Positions 44,741 through 55,573 of a stretch of DNA of 64,000 bases are shown here, one piece after another (position 1 is the first letter of the stretch; each line of letters starts with the position of its first letter). Made by a program: the position numbers and the translations under genes. The notes beneath the pieces are model-generated. The model was not told the origin of the DNA. It saw only the letters and a list, made by a program, of their open reading frames with translations, and did not search any database. Origin of the DNA: Mytilus californianus (taxonomy: Eukaryota > Mollusca > Bivalvia > Mytilida > Mytilidae); the NCBI RefSeq assembly GCF_021869535.1, contig NW_026262648.1, positions 1,922,001 to 1,986,000 on the forward strand, given 5' to 3'.

Positions 44741-47700
44741 AAATAATTCATTTTATTGATAACTTAGTAAACTTAAAAAAGTGCAAATTGCAGTACTCAC
44801 GATATAAATGTTTTAAAATAATTCTTTACGTTTAGCACAACAGAATATAAATGCGGTTTTATTTTTATTATTAAGTCCCATAAAATAAGTATTACAAGCA
44901 ATGTTTCCTTTTGTACACTGGTACTTTCTTAAAAATGAAAAGTTATAATTCAAAGATTAAGTACAAGAAACTATTAGAACGAACAAGGTTACTTACAGGA
45001 AGTTCATCTGCCATTTCTTTGGGCATTGTGGTCGCAAGCCACCAATCATCGTACATATAGTCTAGAAGAAATTTTTTGAACTGCATAAGGCTCTGAACTC
45101 GTCTCTGTAACTGTTTCTTTATTGTTGTTGTTATACTCAGATTACCAAATCTACAACCAGTAGAATTTACTATGAATAAAAGTAATGACGAACTGTTTAA
45201 ATAGTTTTACTCGGATGATCATGCAGAAAAGTTGATGGATGACGAATGAAGGATGCATTATTGTTTAATTGTTATTTGATCCACGTTCAGTGGCAAATAT
45301 ACCATGCTTATTTAGGTCATAACAATTAATAGGTAGGTTCTGCTAGCGGAAAGAGCAATTTTATATGTGTGTAATGTAATGTGTGTTATCTTTAGTTTTT
45401 CAACTGTTTTATTAACATTTTATGTTAAGTTAAAAACCTTTGATATCAATAGTTATGTTTCGTTCAAAATTGGTTAATACGCATATAGTGAACACATTAA
45501 GGCTTGATTATTTACAATGCTACAGGATTAATAGTTATTGTCACTCGAAGGTGTGAATATGATCTTAAATGGTCTGACAATGCTATGTTTAATTTTATAA
45601 ACATTTAAAACCCTCGCCTTCGTCTCGGTCTTAAAATATGAATCAAATATGTCCATGTATTGTCTAACCTATAATTGAAAAGGGAGAGAGTGTTAAATTT
45701 GGTAAAAGGGAAAACGTTTAGCTTTTTTTTTTTGGCTTAGTTTTATGCGATTTTTAATCTATTTGAAAATGTGGAATTTCAAACCCTGTACATTTTTATA
45801 AGTTTACTTATGCATTTTCCTAATCAAAGAAAAACACATGTGCTAATATTGCTTTAATTTCCGTTGATTGGGAAGTATAAATGGATATTGATTTTTTTAT
45901 ATATACCTTGTAGTCTTTTACACTTTGTATTCTCTATTCTTAATGGCTAGTGAGTAATTGAACACAATTTGAAAGACATTAATAAGAAATTGTATGTTAG
46001 GTAAAACTCTTCTCAGTTCACCCTCTGGGATGGCACGTATAATCTACACACAATGTAATTCTGTGTTGGTAAAATCATAAACACATTTTAAAACATAAGG
46101 AAAATAATCTGAGATATGAGAAAATATTTTTACAAAATATCTGTAACAGAGAAAATGGGGTCATTTCCCTAAATGCATTTGGGTAAAAGGGGGCTTGTTT
46201 AGCCACATACCTCCAATTATAAGAGTCTTGATTGGGGCCCTTCATTTCTGTATTCTTTAATTTTTTAGGCCATTTTTCTCTATTCTTTATGCTTTTTGCC
46301 CATTATTCTCTATTCTTTATATTTTAGAACCAAATTATTCTCTTTTCTTGATTTGTTTGGTCCATTTTTCTCTATTTTTTATATTTGTTGCCCATTATTC
46401 TTTATTTTGTAAACCCCCATCCACACCCTCATGTATACCTGAACCTGTCTTTATTATTACTGTAAAACACATTTTGAAACAATAATTCGCTTTTTGTTAA
46501 AGAATTGCTTGATCTTGTAACTGTTCATATCATTAACCTTAGCTTTACAGATGTGTGTTGCATGGAAACAGACAATACAATTAATATAAATCAGACCGAA
46601 ATACAATTATTATTTTTCTTAATAGTTAAAAATGCACATCTACAGATAGTTTAATGCACATCTACAGATAGTTAAATGCACATCTACTGGTAGTTAAATG
46701 CACATCTACATGTAGTTAAATGCACATCTACAGATAGTTAAATGCACATCTACAGAGGACGAGAAAGGACTTAAAACAATTATCAGTTTGTTAATTCTAG
46801 ATATCGTAGATATATATTTTAACTAGATTATCATTATTATTACCAAAGGTATCAAGTTGGGATATACTTAATTCCCATGGAAAAGTAACTTTTCCATATA
46901 AAACAGTCAGAGTTCAATCGGACACCGTATTTAAACTTGACTTACTTGTCCTTTAAATATTTATCTTCATTCCAAGTAGTAAATACCGGTAGATCTTTTA
47001 GTGCTTCTCGTATTACAACAGGTCGATTTTGTTTGATATATTTCATCTCAAATGAATGTGCATCAGGCATGTCTAAGATTTCTTTCACTTTACCAGAAGG
47101 TTTCCGTTGATATCCTATAGTAGAAAACAAACAAAATTGAAAATATAGAATGTTTTTAACTTGTACCTATTAATCAAGAACGCTGGGAATCAATTGAATA
47201 TGCAACAAAAAGAAGTATTCATATCGATAGCAGAAGTGTTTCCCAAAATACCCTAACATGCACGAATATTCATTTCCTTGTTATCCCAGGTAAGGGGAGG
47301 ACTAAGCACTCAAAAACATGTTTTATTTCGTTACCACAAATTACTTAAAACCTTTACTAAATTCTTCCATAGATATATAGATTTGGGTTTTGAAGTTTGG
47401 TTGTACCTGTAGAAATCTTATTTCAAATGGCTTGGCACATCCTAATTTTTACGGAGATGTTGTTTACCGAGCCCGGAAATTTAGATACAATTAGAGTATA
47501 CTTATCAATCCTTTAAATAAACTTTTTTCTAAAATGTTACCAATTCAACACTGTAATTAGATCTTTGAATATTGTTTTTTATTGGTATTAATATTGATTT
47601 TGTTATCAATAAATCAAAATCAAACTAAATATTATTTTTATATACATATGCACATTCATGGCTCTTCAATCTGTCGATACCTGTATCTTGGCATTACACA

Positions 47701-49077
47701 CGGTCATGTTTTCTCTGATAGTTAATGACGCCTTTACACTAAATACATTGGATTTTGGATGTGTACTGATTGATATTTTAGTCTTAGATACATGATCTTT
47801 TTTTTATTAGTTGTTATTGGCTTTAAACTAGCTGTCAGTAACTGCGAGTACTCTCAGATCTGTACTTAGTGTCTTTTTGTTATGGGAATGTTAAAGTACC
47901 CTGCCACGTCCACTTTGTGTTTTTTGTTAGATGTATTTCTACTTGTATCCATCTGATGAGTTAAGCCTTTTTCAACTGATGTTTATAGTATGTTCTTATG
48001 TTGTACTGTTACACCACTGTCCCAGGTTAGGGGAGGGTTGGCGCCTTCAAACTAGTTTAACCCCGCTACATTCTGTATGTGCCTGTCCCAAGTCAGGAGC
48101 CTGTAATTCCGTAGTTATCGTTTGCTGCTGTGTATCATATTTGTTTTTCGTTCATTATTTTGTACATGAATTAGGCCGTTAGTTTTCTCGTTTGAATTGT
48201 TTTACATTTGTCATTTCGGGGCCTTTTATAGTTGACTATGCGGTATGGGTTTTGCTCATTGTTGAAGGACGTACGGTGACCTATAGTTGTTAATGTCTGT
48301 GTCATTTGGTCTCTTGCGGAGAGTTGTATCATTGGCAATCATACCACATCTTCTTATTTTTATATTAACTCCGCTGTAATTCAGGGGTTATTGTCTGTTG
48401 TATCCTTTTTTCTTTTATTGTTTTGTGAAAAATCAGGTCGTATGGTTTTCATTTTGAATTGTTCCACATTTTTTAATCTCGTGGCCTTTTATAGCTGACT
48501 ATACGGCATGGGTTTTGCTAATTGTTGAAGGCCCTACGGTGACCTATAGTTACTTAAATCGTCGTCATTTGGACTCCTTATTTTATATAAGATCTCTTTA
48601 CAAGATCGAAACCACGATTTCTCGCACTGAAGACGCGCGAGCTACCAAGAGACCACCGTGGCGGTTCGAGTAGCAATTGGCCTTTTCGGTGCCATAGAAT
48701 AACATTGACTAGAATTTACTTAGTGGTGCAATAGAATAACATTGACTAGAATTTACCTAATGGTGACATAGAAAAACATGGACTAAAAATTATCAAATGA
48801 TGCCATAGCTTAACATTGACTAGAATTTACCTAAATGTTGCCATATCAGAACATTGACTAGGACTTACCTAATGTTGCCATAGCGGATCATTGACTAGAA
48901 CTTACCTAATGGTCTCAGATGGCCGAGAGGGATGGCAGATGATGTTGTATGCTTGATAACCGGTGGGAATACAATATCCATAGACATGTCTTTATGAAAT
49001 CCTACTTTGCATTCAAAAATGTTCAAAATATCACTAATGATAAAGAAGTAAGTACAAATGGCCGCGAACGAATTCAT
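40978..49077 (-). CDS. Secretory-pathway JmjC (cupin) protein with signal peptide and C-terminal RDEL
   Basis: Eight exons join in perfect phase: 49077-48906, 47114-46946, 45150-44997, 44158-43967, 43433-43301, 42229-42054, 41700-41578 and 41154-40978, giving 431 aa. Residues 1-21 form a hydrophobic signal peptide (FAAICTYFFIISDILNIF). PLGHLRPLG (50-58) and RPVVIREAL (88-96) lead into a JmjC/cupin_8 domain of about 83-300. It contains SSGGTASLLHSHDDHNIHC, then GRKDFIVID, NIPWSYATINQGDCILIPAG and YLHQVRSYGRGISFSILF. The distal iron His is H277. The usual HxD reads H196-S-H198, with D199 next, so canonical Fe(II) binding is uncertain. The C-terminal region (333-415) is helical and EF-hand-like (FDVLTDKPGQTKLTRDQL). 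The protein ends RDEL, a KDEL-type ER retrieval signal. Predicted ER-lumenal oxygenase-like protein; substrate unknown. Confidence 0.9.
42706..43072. repeat. 183-bp tandem duplication in a JmjC intron
   Basis: acttctatactaattgnt plus about 165 further bases, through tatggcggccaggggaaatg, occurs twice in direct tandem (42706-42888 and 42889-43072). There are few substitutions and an extra atggcaat in the second unit. Each carries a small hairpin around aaagatctttttatc. Confidence 0.9.
43527..43750 (+). mobile_element. RT-A family 3' tail, solo copy
   Basis: gcacctatggtcacgcctac, then ttgttgggttcg, cagtctttagttttctatt and tgtgttttgtgaact match the tail following the RT-A relic at 530-680. No reading frame remains. 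It sits antisense in the intron between JmjC exons 4 and 5. Confidence 0.7.
44200..44405. repeat. Short tandem repeat, aaaactatttacatcaatat unit
   Basis: Five to six imperfect units of roughly 35-48 bp share aaaaactatttacatcaata, then ttaactacaaaaacaa. It lies in the intron between JmjC exons 3 and 4. Confidence 0.75.
44678..44741. repeat. (CT)n(AT)n compound microsatellite
   Basis: A pure tc run of about 44 bp is followed directly by about 18 bp of ta. Confidence 0.97.
46217..46436. mobile_element. Small TIR element with T/C-rich interior, copy 2
   Basis: gcccttcatttctgtattct followed by ttaatttttt is shared with copy 1 (24347-24651). So are the repeated cattattctctattctttat words and the end cccccatccacaccctcatg. 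The left terminus is decayed. It is located in JmjC intron 2. Confidence 0.65.
46631..46756. repeat. 22-bp minisatellite, aatgcacatctacagatagt unit x5.7
   Basis: Regular 22-bp units show one to three substitutions each. Located in JmjC intron 2. Confidence 0.92.
47310..48362 (+). mobile_element. RT-C element relic with tail
   Basis: 47340-47640 translates in broken frames to TKFFHRY-like, KFGCTCRNLISNG, AHPNFYGDVVYRARK, PLNKLF and VLILILLSINQ-like segments, matching the RT-C frame at 17828-18142. The tail from 47640 runs to the conserved terminus accacatcttcttattttta near 48362. Frameshifts make it a dead copy. It lies antisense in JmjC intron 1. Confidence 0.8.
48374..48560 (+). repeat. Second RT-C tail fragment, adjacent
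   Basis: ggtcgtatggttttcatttt, ctcgtggccttttatagctg, then ggccctacggtgacctatag repeat the block order of the tail that ends only ~12 bp upstream. Its own 3' end is missing and is replaced by SINE sequence. Confidence 0.7.
48590..48685 (-). repeat. tRNA-derived SINE head
   Basis: The minus strand reads ccgccacggtggtctcttgg then tagctcgcgcg (A box) and aatcgtggtttcgatcttg (B box), as in the SINE at 3165. Only the tRNA-like part plus a short body is recognisable. Confidence 0.65.
48695..48910 (-). repeat. 37-bp minisatellite made of a duplicated 5' splice site
   Basis: Units start at about 48703, 48740, 48777, 48814, 48852 and 48889 (spacing 37-38 bp). Read on the minus strand, each contains cattaggtaa followed by rttctagtcaatgtt. 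The first unit is the real donor of JmjC exon 1 (ATTAG|GTAAGT, G at 48905). Donor-like copies follow at 48868, 48830, 48756 and 48719; the copy near 48793 is mutated. Reading past the true donor reaches an in-frame TAG after GKF, so use of the downstream copies would truncate the protein. Confidence 0.9.
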
Positions 49078-50400
49078 TATAACTGTTAAATTTTAACAAA
49101 ACTGATAGTTGTCTGTAAAAATGTCTACTGAATCGTCAGTTCCGGTCTTACGTTGATATTTTTGTATATTTTCGCCACGTCGATCTATTATATCCAGTTG
49201 ATTTTATTGAATTTGAGATAAAAAGACAAATTGTTATATTATTGACTCGAGTGATAGATTTCGTAGCAACAGCTTGTGTGTAAAAGGTTTGAAAGAGACT
49301 TAATTTTATCAGTCAATGTGTGTCGCTCAGGTTGTAACCAGTATACATTTAAATCAATTAATTGTGATTGTCTAAAAATATTTCTATTTTGTAAGTGAGA
49401 ATTAAAAACATATCGTAAAACTATCGAATTCTCACATGTACGGATTGAAAAGAGGAATTTTTTTTTATCTATAATATATCAGTAATACTTTTAATAAAAT
49501 TTCGGACTTTTTTCATATAAGAGGCATCATGTATCGTATTGGAACTTAATAAAACTTTCGAAATATTTTATGTTTTTGTATTTTACAATGACAATGTCGG
49601 GCAAATTATGACAATATTTAACAAAAGTCTCAGTTGGCTGTTATAATCTGTTATTTGTTGCACACCATTTATACAATTCTTCAATGCACATGTGTCGCAC
49701 TAACACGATCTAACAAATACTTCAGCTAAAACTGGTGTTAGGGGCCATCTCAAACTTGTAGTCGGGATTGAGCTTTTGCTCTGTGTAGAAGACATCATAG
49801 TAACGTTGAGATGTAGAAAAGCCATAAAAAGTGTTGCTTGTTTGCTTTGTTGGTTTTTAAAAATTATTCACCAAATCCTGTGTTTTCCTTTTATTGATGC
49901 AGAGATGGAGGCCTACCAGAGATATAAATCAAGCAATTTATCTTTTAAATTGGAATCGTTTTTCCTCAGAAAGCCATGCATGTTTGGAACGGTCGGGTGT
50001 TCGTTACTTTAATTATTACTTTTAAACAATATCTAACATCAGTTTGAATAATGAGTTTCTAAAGTCAACATCAATTTACAGCAACATCTGGTTCTTTTTA
50101 AAGTTTGATAAACACAATTTCATGAATTCATAAGCATTTTGAATTTGTTATTTGATAAGCATTATCTACACGGTCAACTTATACTTCTGCTGAAATAGAT
50201 TAAACCGATCGAGTTATCTCTCATTGAACATGAAACTTGAGGACAATCCGGCCTAATATTCAGGCTTCACAATTTTGTCAGACCCCATCATAATGTTCTG
50301 CAAATTGTATTTTAGTGAATTAAAAAAAGAATGAAATAATGAAAAAAAAATCCAATTATGATCCCCAATAATCTGTTTTGATTACTCCCATATTTATCTA
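49078..50400. other. JmjC 5' flank / intergenic DNA
   Basis: No exon, SINE or TIR element is recognised. The plus-strand frame at 49776-50012 has no family signature. A promoter must lie near 49100-49300 if the start codon at 49077 is in the first exon, but I cannot point to a motif. Confidence 0.4.
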
Positions 50401-50404
50401 ATCC

Positions 50405-50530
50405 TGATTTCTATACAAGATACAAGATACAAGATATTTTATTAACCTATCATGGTGCCCAAAATTTTAGCTATACAATCAAATAAATTACAAAATAAAG
50501 CACAAGACAGACAAGACAAGACAAGACAAT
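50405..50530. repeat. Short (acaagat)n and (acaag)n runs at the LINE 3' end
   Basis: gatacaagatacaagatac at 50418-50440 and acaagacaagacaagacaa at about 50510-50530. On the minus strand they follow the LINE 3' UTR as (tatcttg)n and (tcttg)n tails. Confidence 0.8.
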
Positions 50531-52806
50531 ACTTTATTAAAGTCTCACCACTTGTTACATATGAAATATACAGCATATTAAAACACAAGTAAACAGCAAG
50601 GGCCCTTCTATAAAGAGTTATGAGAGACTATAAAACTATTTTTCTTAAATTATAATACAAATACAAGTCAACTATCATGAGTATAAAATACATTTTCGCT
50701 TTATCAAAATTCCATTGCAGATTTTGGCAGCATAAAATACCATATTTTCATTTATAAAATGAAATATCAATTTTTCATTATCAGACATATGCAAAAAATT
50801 CTCATCAACAATTATAATACTAGCATGATTAAAAATAGCATTACGAAATATGAATAGACAGGACAGTTTAACAAAACATGTTTTCATCTTCAACGTCACC
50901 AGTACAGTTAAAACATACTCTATTTTCAATATCAATATTTTCTAAACGACCAGTTTCAATTCTGATGGGTGCTACACCACATCTAAATTTGGCTATTTAA
51001 ACTGTATATTGAAAATCAAATAATTTTCTACACCATATACATTTTTGAACATTCTATATGTTCGTAATTTATTTTTATCATTTGACATAATTTTGTCATA
51101 CCATTCTTCCTTAAATTTTTCAAAAGATACATTTTCGATATTCTTAATTAAATCCTTGTTCAAAATAGCACCATTGCTCAAATATTCCATATCAAGTTCT
51201 TTAAACTTATTTTTTACTCTAAAATGCCAATTTGTTACTCTTTTACATGTGTAAACCCCATATATACATCTTGTCCAATTTCTAAAAACACTAGTTCACT
51301 GTTTGATTTTGCATGGCATCCAGTCCATGTCACCATACAAAGACACATTAGGTGTGTATTTTCCTACACCTATGAAAAAACTCATGGCTCTATTTTTTAT
51401 TCTATTTATACATTAAAAATCACGTGTTCCCCATATAGAGGCACCATAATCTATTACAGACTATACAAGCGTATCAAACAATTTTGTAAATATACAATAC
51501 TGAAAACCACCGTTAGCTTTACATTTAGATATCAACAAACCCAACGATCTACTAGCGGCTTTAGCAACTGCTTTTGCCATATTATCATAGCTTAAATGCC
51601 CAGTAAACAATAAACCTAAATATGTGTATAGGGAAACAATATCAATATTGTTACCATTAAACAAAAATGGAAAATTTGATCTAGATACAGACTGTGTTCT
51701 AAAATGTTCTATTTTAGATTTATCTAAATTAACAGTAAGGTCATTAGTACAACACCACACATTAAAAACATCTAATATTTTTATAAATCACTCTCATTCT
51801 CAGTAATAAATACAAGATCATCTGCACATAACAACATGCTAACTTTATGATTTTCAATGTCTATACCTATGTTTAATGTCTTAACCTCATCAACAAGATT
51901 GTGTATATAGATATATAATAATAGAGACGAAAGGATACACCCTTGTTTTAGACCACAATTTACATCAAACCAATCCGTTAAGTTACCATTTACTTTAACA
52001 TTAGAGTGTACATTATTATAAAGAGAATAAAGTGACTGCAAAATTTTTGAGCTAATACCAATTGATTTTAATTTACAAAATAATAAATTTTTATTTATCC
52101 AATAGTAAGCTTTTTTGAAGTCAATGAATGCCACATATGTTGATTGTTTACGAAGTTTTCTAGTTTCTATAATAGTAGACAGTGTACTTAGATGGTCGAC
52201 AGTACTACGACCTTTTCTAAAACTGTTTTGTTCGTCACATAGGAAGTCAATATCATCAAGCTTATACGTTAGTCGTACTCCACGGTACAGTTTGTAGGAA
52301 ACTGGGGCTAAAGTAATACCACGGTACGACAAAGGATCCATCGGATCTGATGTTGAGCTTTTCGGAATAGGCGTTATAATCCCTTTTGACCACATTAATG
52401 AAACTTTACCAGAGTCAAAACAAATATTGAATACTAGTATACTACAGTTAGTGCATTTAACATAGTTTGGTTCTTATAAATTCAACTGGTATTTCGCCAT
52501 ATCCAGGTGATTTACCGTTTTTGAACATTTTAAACCATTAAATACCGGTACTTCTTCAACAGATATTTCATATCTAACATATCATCATATAAAACATCTA
52601 CATCATTTTCACAGATATTTACATCACTATCATTATTTTTATCAAACATATCATAATATTCCATTTATTTAAAAGACTTCATCTTTATCACTAGAAATTA
52701 GACCATTATCTAACTTTACTTCCATGGGAATATAATTTTGGCGCTCACTACCTACACCAATTTTTCTAATTTTTCGCCAAAACTCTTTTGGATTTCCACA
52801 CAGCAT
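50530..52806 (-). pseudogene. CR1-like LINE, 5'-truncated ORF2 with frameshifts (LINE-1)
   Basis: Minus-strand frames in order: NPKEFWRKIRKIGVGSERQ (about 52790), SKGIITPIPKSS, LSYRGITLAPVSYKLY, NSFRKGRSTVDHLS, YVAFIDFKKAYYWINKNLL, GLKQGCILSSLLLYIYI and MLLCADDLVFITENE (the ADD catalytic box), then WCCTNDLTVNLDKSK and YLGLLFTG. Downstream (51190-50670) are KFKEEWYDKIMSNDKNKLRT and a Cys-containing terminal motif. Stops or frameshifts occur near 52395, 51780, 51460 and 51000. The endonuclease is missing. Confidence 0.88.
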
Positions 52807-53034
52807 TTAAAATGATTAGAATGATTAGAGTGATTAAAGTACATTTAGACAAAAACATGTATACACATTTAAACAGAGTAACATAATTATAAACAATGTC
52901 ATTGACAAAACATGAAGTCATTTTGGAATCCACTGTGACCTGGAGAAATCAATTAATCAATTTATAGACATAGGCCTATGGGAGACAAACTCCTGGTCGA
53001 CTTTTTATTTTTCTATCTTCAAACTACATTGATA

Positions 53035-54166
53035 TGTAGGACTCTAAAGTGCGATGGTACTCTAAAGTGCGATGGTCACGCTAAAGTGCGATGGTCTACG
53101 CAAAAGTGCGATGGTTTCAGACGCTAAAGTGCGATGGTTGTTTGTTTTTTTAAGTGCGATCAGATGACACGCTAAAATGCGATGGTATACATGACACGCT
53201 AAAGAGCGTTGGTTTAACACGCTTTTAAAAGTGCGATGGTGTAACGAGAATGGGGTTCAGGCAATGGTTTATGTTTTTTGCTGTGTTCATATTAGTTTTT
53301 CGTCTATTGTATTGTTTATAAATCATGCTGTTGTCTTTCTCTTTTGAATTGTTTTACATTAGTCGTTTCGTGGTCCTATATAGCTTCCATGCGACGTAAG
53401 CCAAGCCTCCACGTTGAAGTTCATAATCTTGCTAAGTGCATATGGTCTTTGGTGGATAGTTGTTTGTTGACAATTACACCACAACTTCTTATTTGTTTTT
53501 TGTTTATTGTTTTCTATCTCTTTCACAGACATGACGAACCATATTGTAAAAAATTGTTTTATAAAATATTTCAATTAGAAAATTAAAAAGTAGCTTTTAT
53601 TTCACGCAAGTAAATAACATGGGATTAAAAACATAGAAGGAGTTTCTAAATCAAATTTGGACGAATTAAATACTTTGACACTTGGTGTATTTTGCCGTTT
53701 TCGCTCTCTTTTACGGTATACACCTTCCAATTACTATCGTCAGTTTCTAAGTTTATGAGAAGTATTCTTTTCCAGTATCCTGTCAAAAACCCGTGTGTCC
53801 CCGCCGACACAACGGGATCAAAGGTTTGCATTTCTGTTACTGTCGATGATTTTTTGGGAAATAACTCCTCCGCATACAAACTTTTCTAGCACCAACCAAA
53901 ATTGGAATCATTTGTTTTCGTGTCTAGTAAAAAAAACTTCATCTGCACAAACATTCTCGTTTACCCATGTCCATTTTTGTTTGTACAAACGGCGTGTAGA
54001 GTCATAATGCTATTTGTGGTTGCAAACGTCCATACTTTCAATAACAAACGCATTTTCGCGGAAAAACGCACTTTAGCGTATCGCAGCATCGGACTTTAGC
54101 GTGTTCCGTCGCACTTTAGCGTGACCATCGCGTTTTAGCGTCCCCATCGCACTTTAGAGTCCTACA
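53035..54166. mobile_element. TIR element with subrepeated ends (foldback-like)
   Basis: tgtaggactctaaagtgcga + tgg at 53035 and ccatcgcactttagagtcct + aca ending at 54166 are exact inverted repeats of 23 bp. Inside each end the word gctaaagtgcgatgg (or its complement) recurs: about eight times on the left to 53240 and five times on the right from 54060. The interior holds an RT-C tail fragment (53300-53490) and no recognisable transposase. A single decayed end is seen at 6150-6260. No clear target duplication is visible. Confidence 0.85.
53265..53495 (+). repeat. RT-C tail fragment inside the TIR element
   Basis: ctttctcttttgaattgttt, gtcgtttcgtggtcctatat and ggtggatagttg then accacaacttcttatttgtt follow the block order of the RT-C tails, with strong divergence. 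Confidence 0.6.
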
Positions 54167-54482
54167 AAAAGGGAGTGCAATAATTTAGATAAACTTGAAG
54201 TAACAAACAAATCTTCAGATGAAAGAATCCAAACAAATTTCATTTCATCAGATAACTTTGAATTTTTTTTTTAATTTAGAATTTAAATTAGACAGATGTT
54301 GAGGTCTTGTATCTTTTAGAACAGGACATTTTAAATGAAAATGTAGTTCATCTTCAACTGCGTTCTTACATAGCTTACACTTTCTGTCTTCAGCTTTTAT
54401 ACCAATATACCTCCCTCTTTCAATTTCAAGGTCATAACAGCTAGTTCTAAATCTTGTAATTATTTTGCCTGTCTTTTTTTTT

Positions 54483-55573
54483 AAGCTCACATGGCCCAAA
54501 GGGCCAAGTGAGCTGTTCTCATCACTTGGCGTCCGTCGTCGTCCACCGTCGTCTGTTAACTTTTACAAAAATCTTCTCCTTTGAAACTACTGGGCCAAAT
54601 TTAACCAAACTTGGCCACAATCATCATTGGAGTATCGTGTTTAAAAAAATGTGTCCGATGACCCCGCCTGCCAACCAAGATGGTCGACATGGCTAAAAAT
54701 AGAACATATGGGTAATACGCAAGTTGTGTCTATTATTTTGAAAACAGTTACAAATAGAGAAAATCTGACAGTTGCAAAAATGTTCAGAATGTTGAGCTCT
54801 ACCAATTGTCTATATACGTCAAAACTGTCAGACGACTTCTTGCAGTATTTATTGCCCTTTAATGACAAATATTACCATTTTTTTTAAATTTTTGCCTACT
54901 ATCTTGAAAATTATAATAGATAAAGAGAAACTTTAAATTGCAAAAATGATCATCAAGACAAGTTCTACAAACAAGTCAACATGGTCGAAATCGTCGACTC
55001 TTTTTTAGGGTTATTGCCCTTTGATAACAATTCTTACCATTTTTTTTGCGTTTTTTGCCTAATAACTTAAAAATTACAATAGATAGAGAGAAACTTAAAT
55101 AAGCAAAAATGATCAGCAGGACAAGATTTACAATTAAATTAAATGGAGGAAATCGTCCAACAACTCCTTATTGGAGTTATTGCCCTTTAATGACGATTTT
55201 CCTCTTTTTTTTTTGGGCGTTTTGCCTTATATGATAATAATTATAATAGATAAATAGACACTTTAAATCACAAAAATGATCAGCAAGTCAAGATCTACTA
55301 TCAAGTCAATATTTGCTAATATAGTTAGTAAACTGTCACTCTTTATATGAGTGATTACCCTTAAATGAGGATTTGTTTACCCTCTTTTGTGTTTTGAACA
55401 AAAACTAAAGAAGATAGATAAAAACTAAACAGAATAAATGATCAGCAAAACGAGATCAACAAAGCAGAGATTTTGTCATGAATTCTATTCTCGTCTACAA
55501 TGTTGGAGAGTGTCCTTTGTTGGATGTGCACATAGACCAATGTGAGCGACACATGCCTTTTAGAGCCTCTAGT
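54483..55573 (+). mobile_element. Element with internal ~150-165 bp tandem monomers, copy B, inserted in LINE-2
   Basis: It starts with an almost perfect palindrome, agctcacatggcccaaaggg then ccaagtgagct. A head ccgtcgtctgttaactttta, ctactgggccaaatttaacc and ggtcgacatggc follows. About four monomers begin near 54915, 55065, 55245 and 55400 (agagaaactttaaattgcaa-type). The end is gtgcacatagaccaatgtga, gcgacacatgcc and then the small hairpin tagagcctctag. It is inserted in a run of T (coding-strand A) of the LINE. CTAG followed by T at the end, no TSD and the end hairpin would fit a Helitron/Helentron-like insertion; this is inference. Confidence 0.8.
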
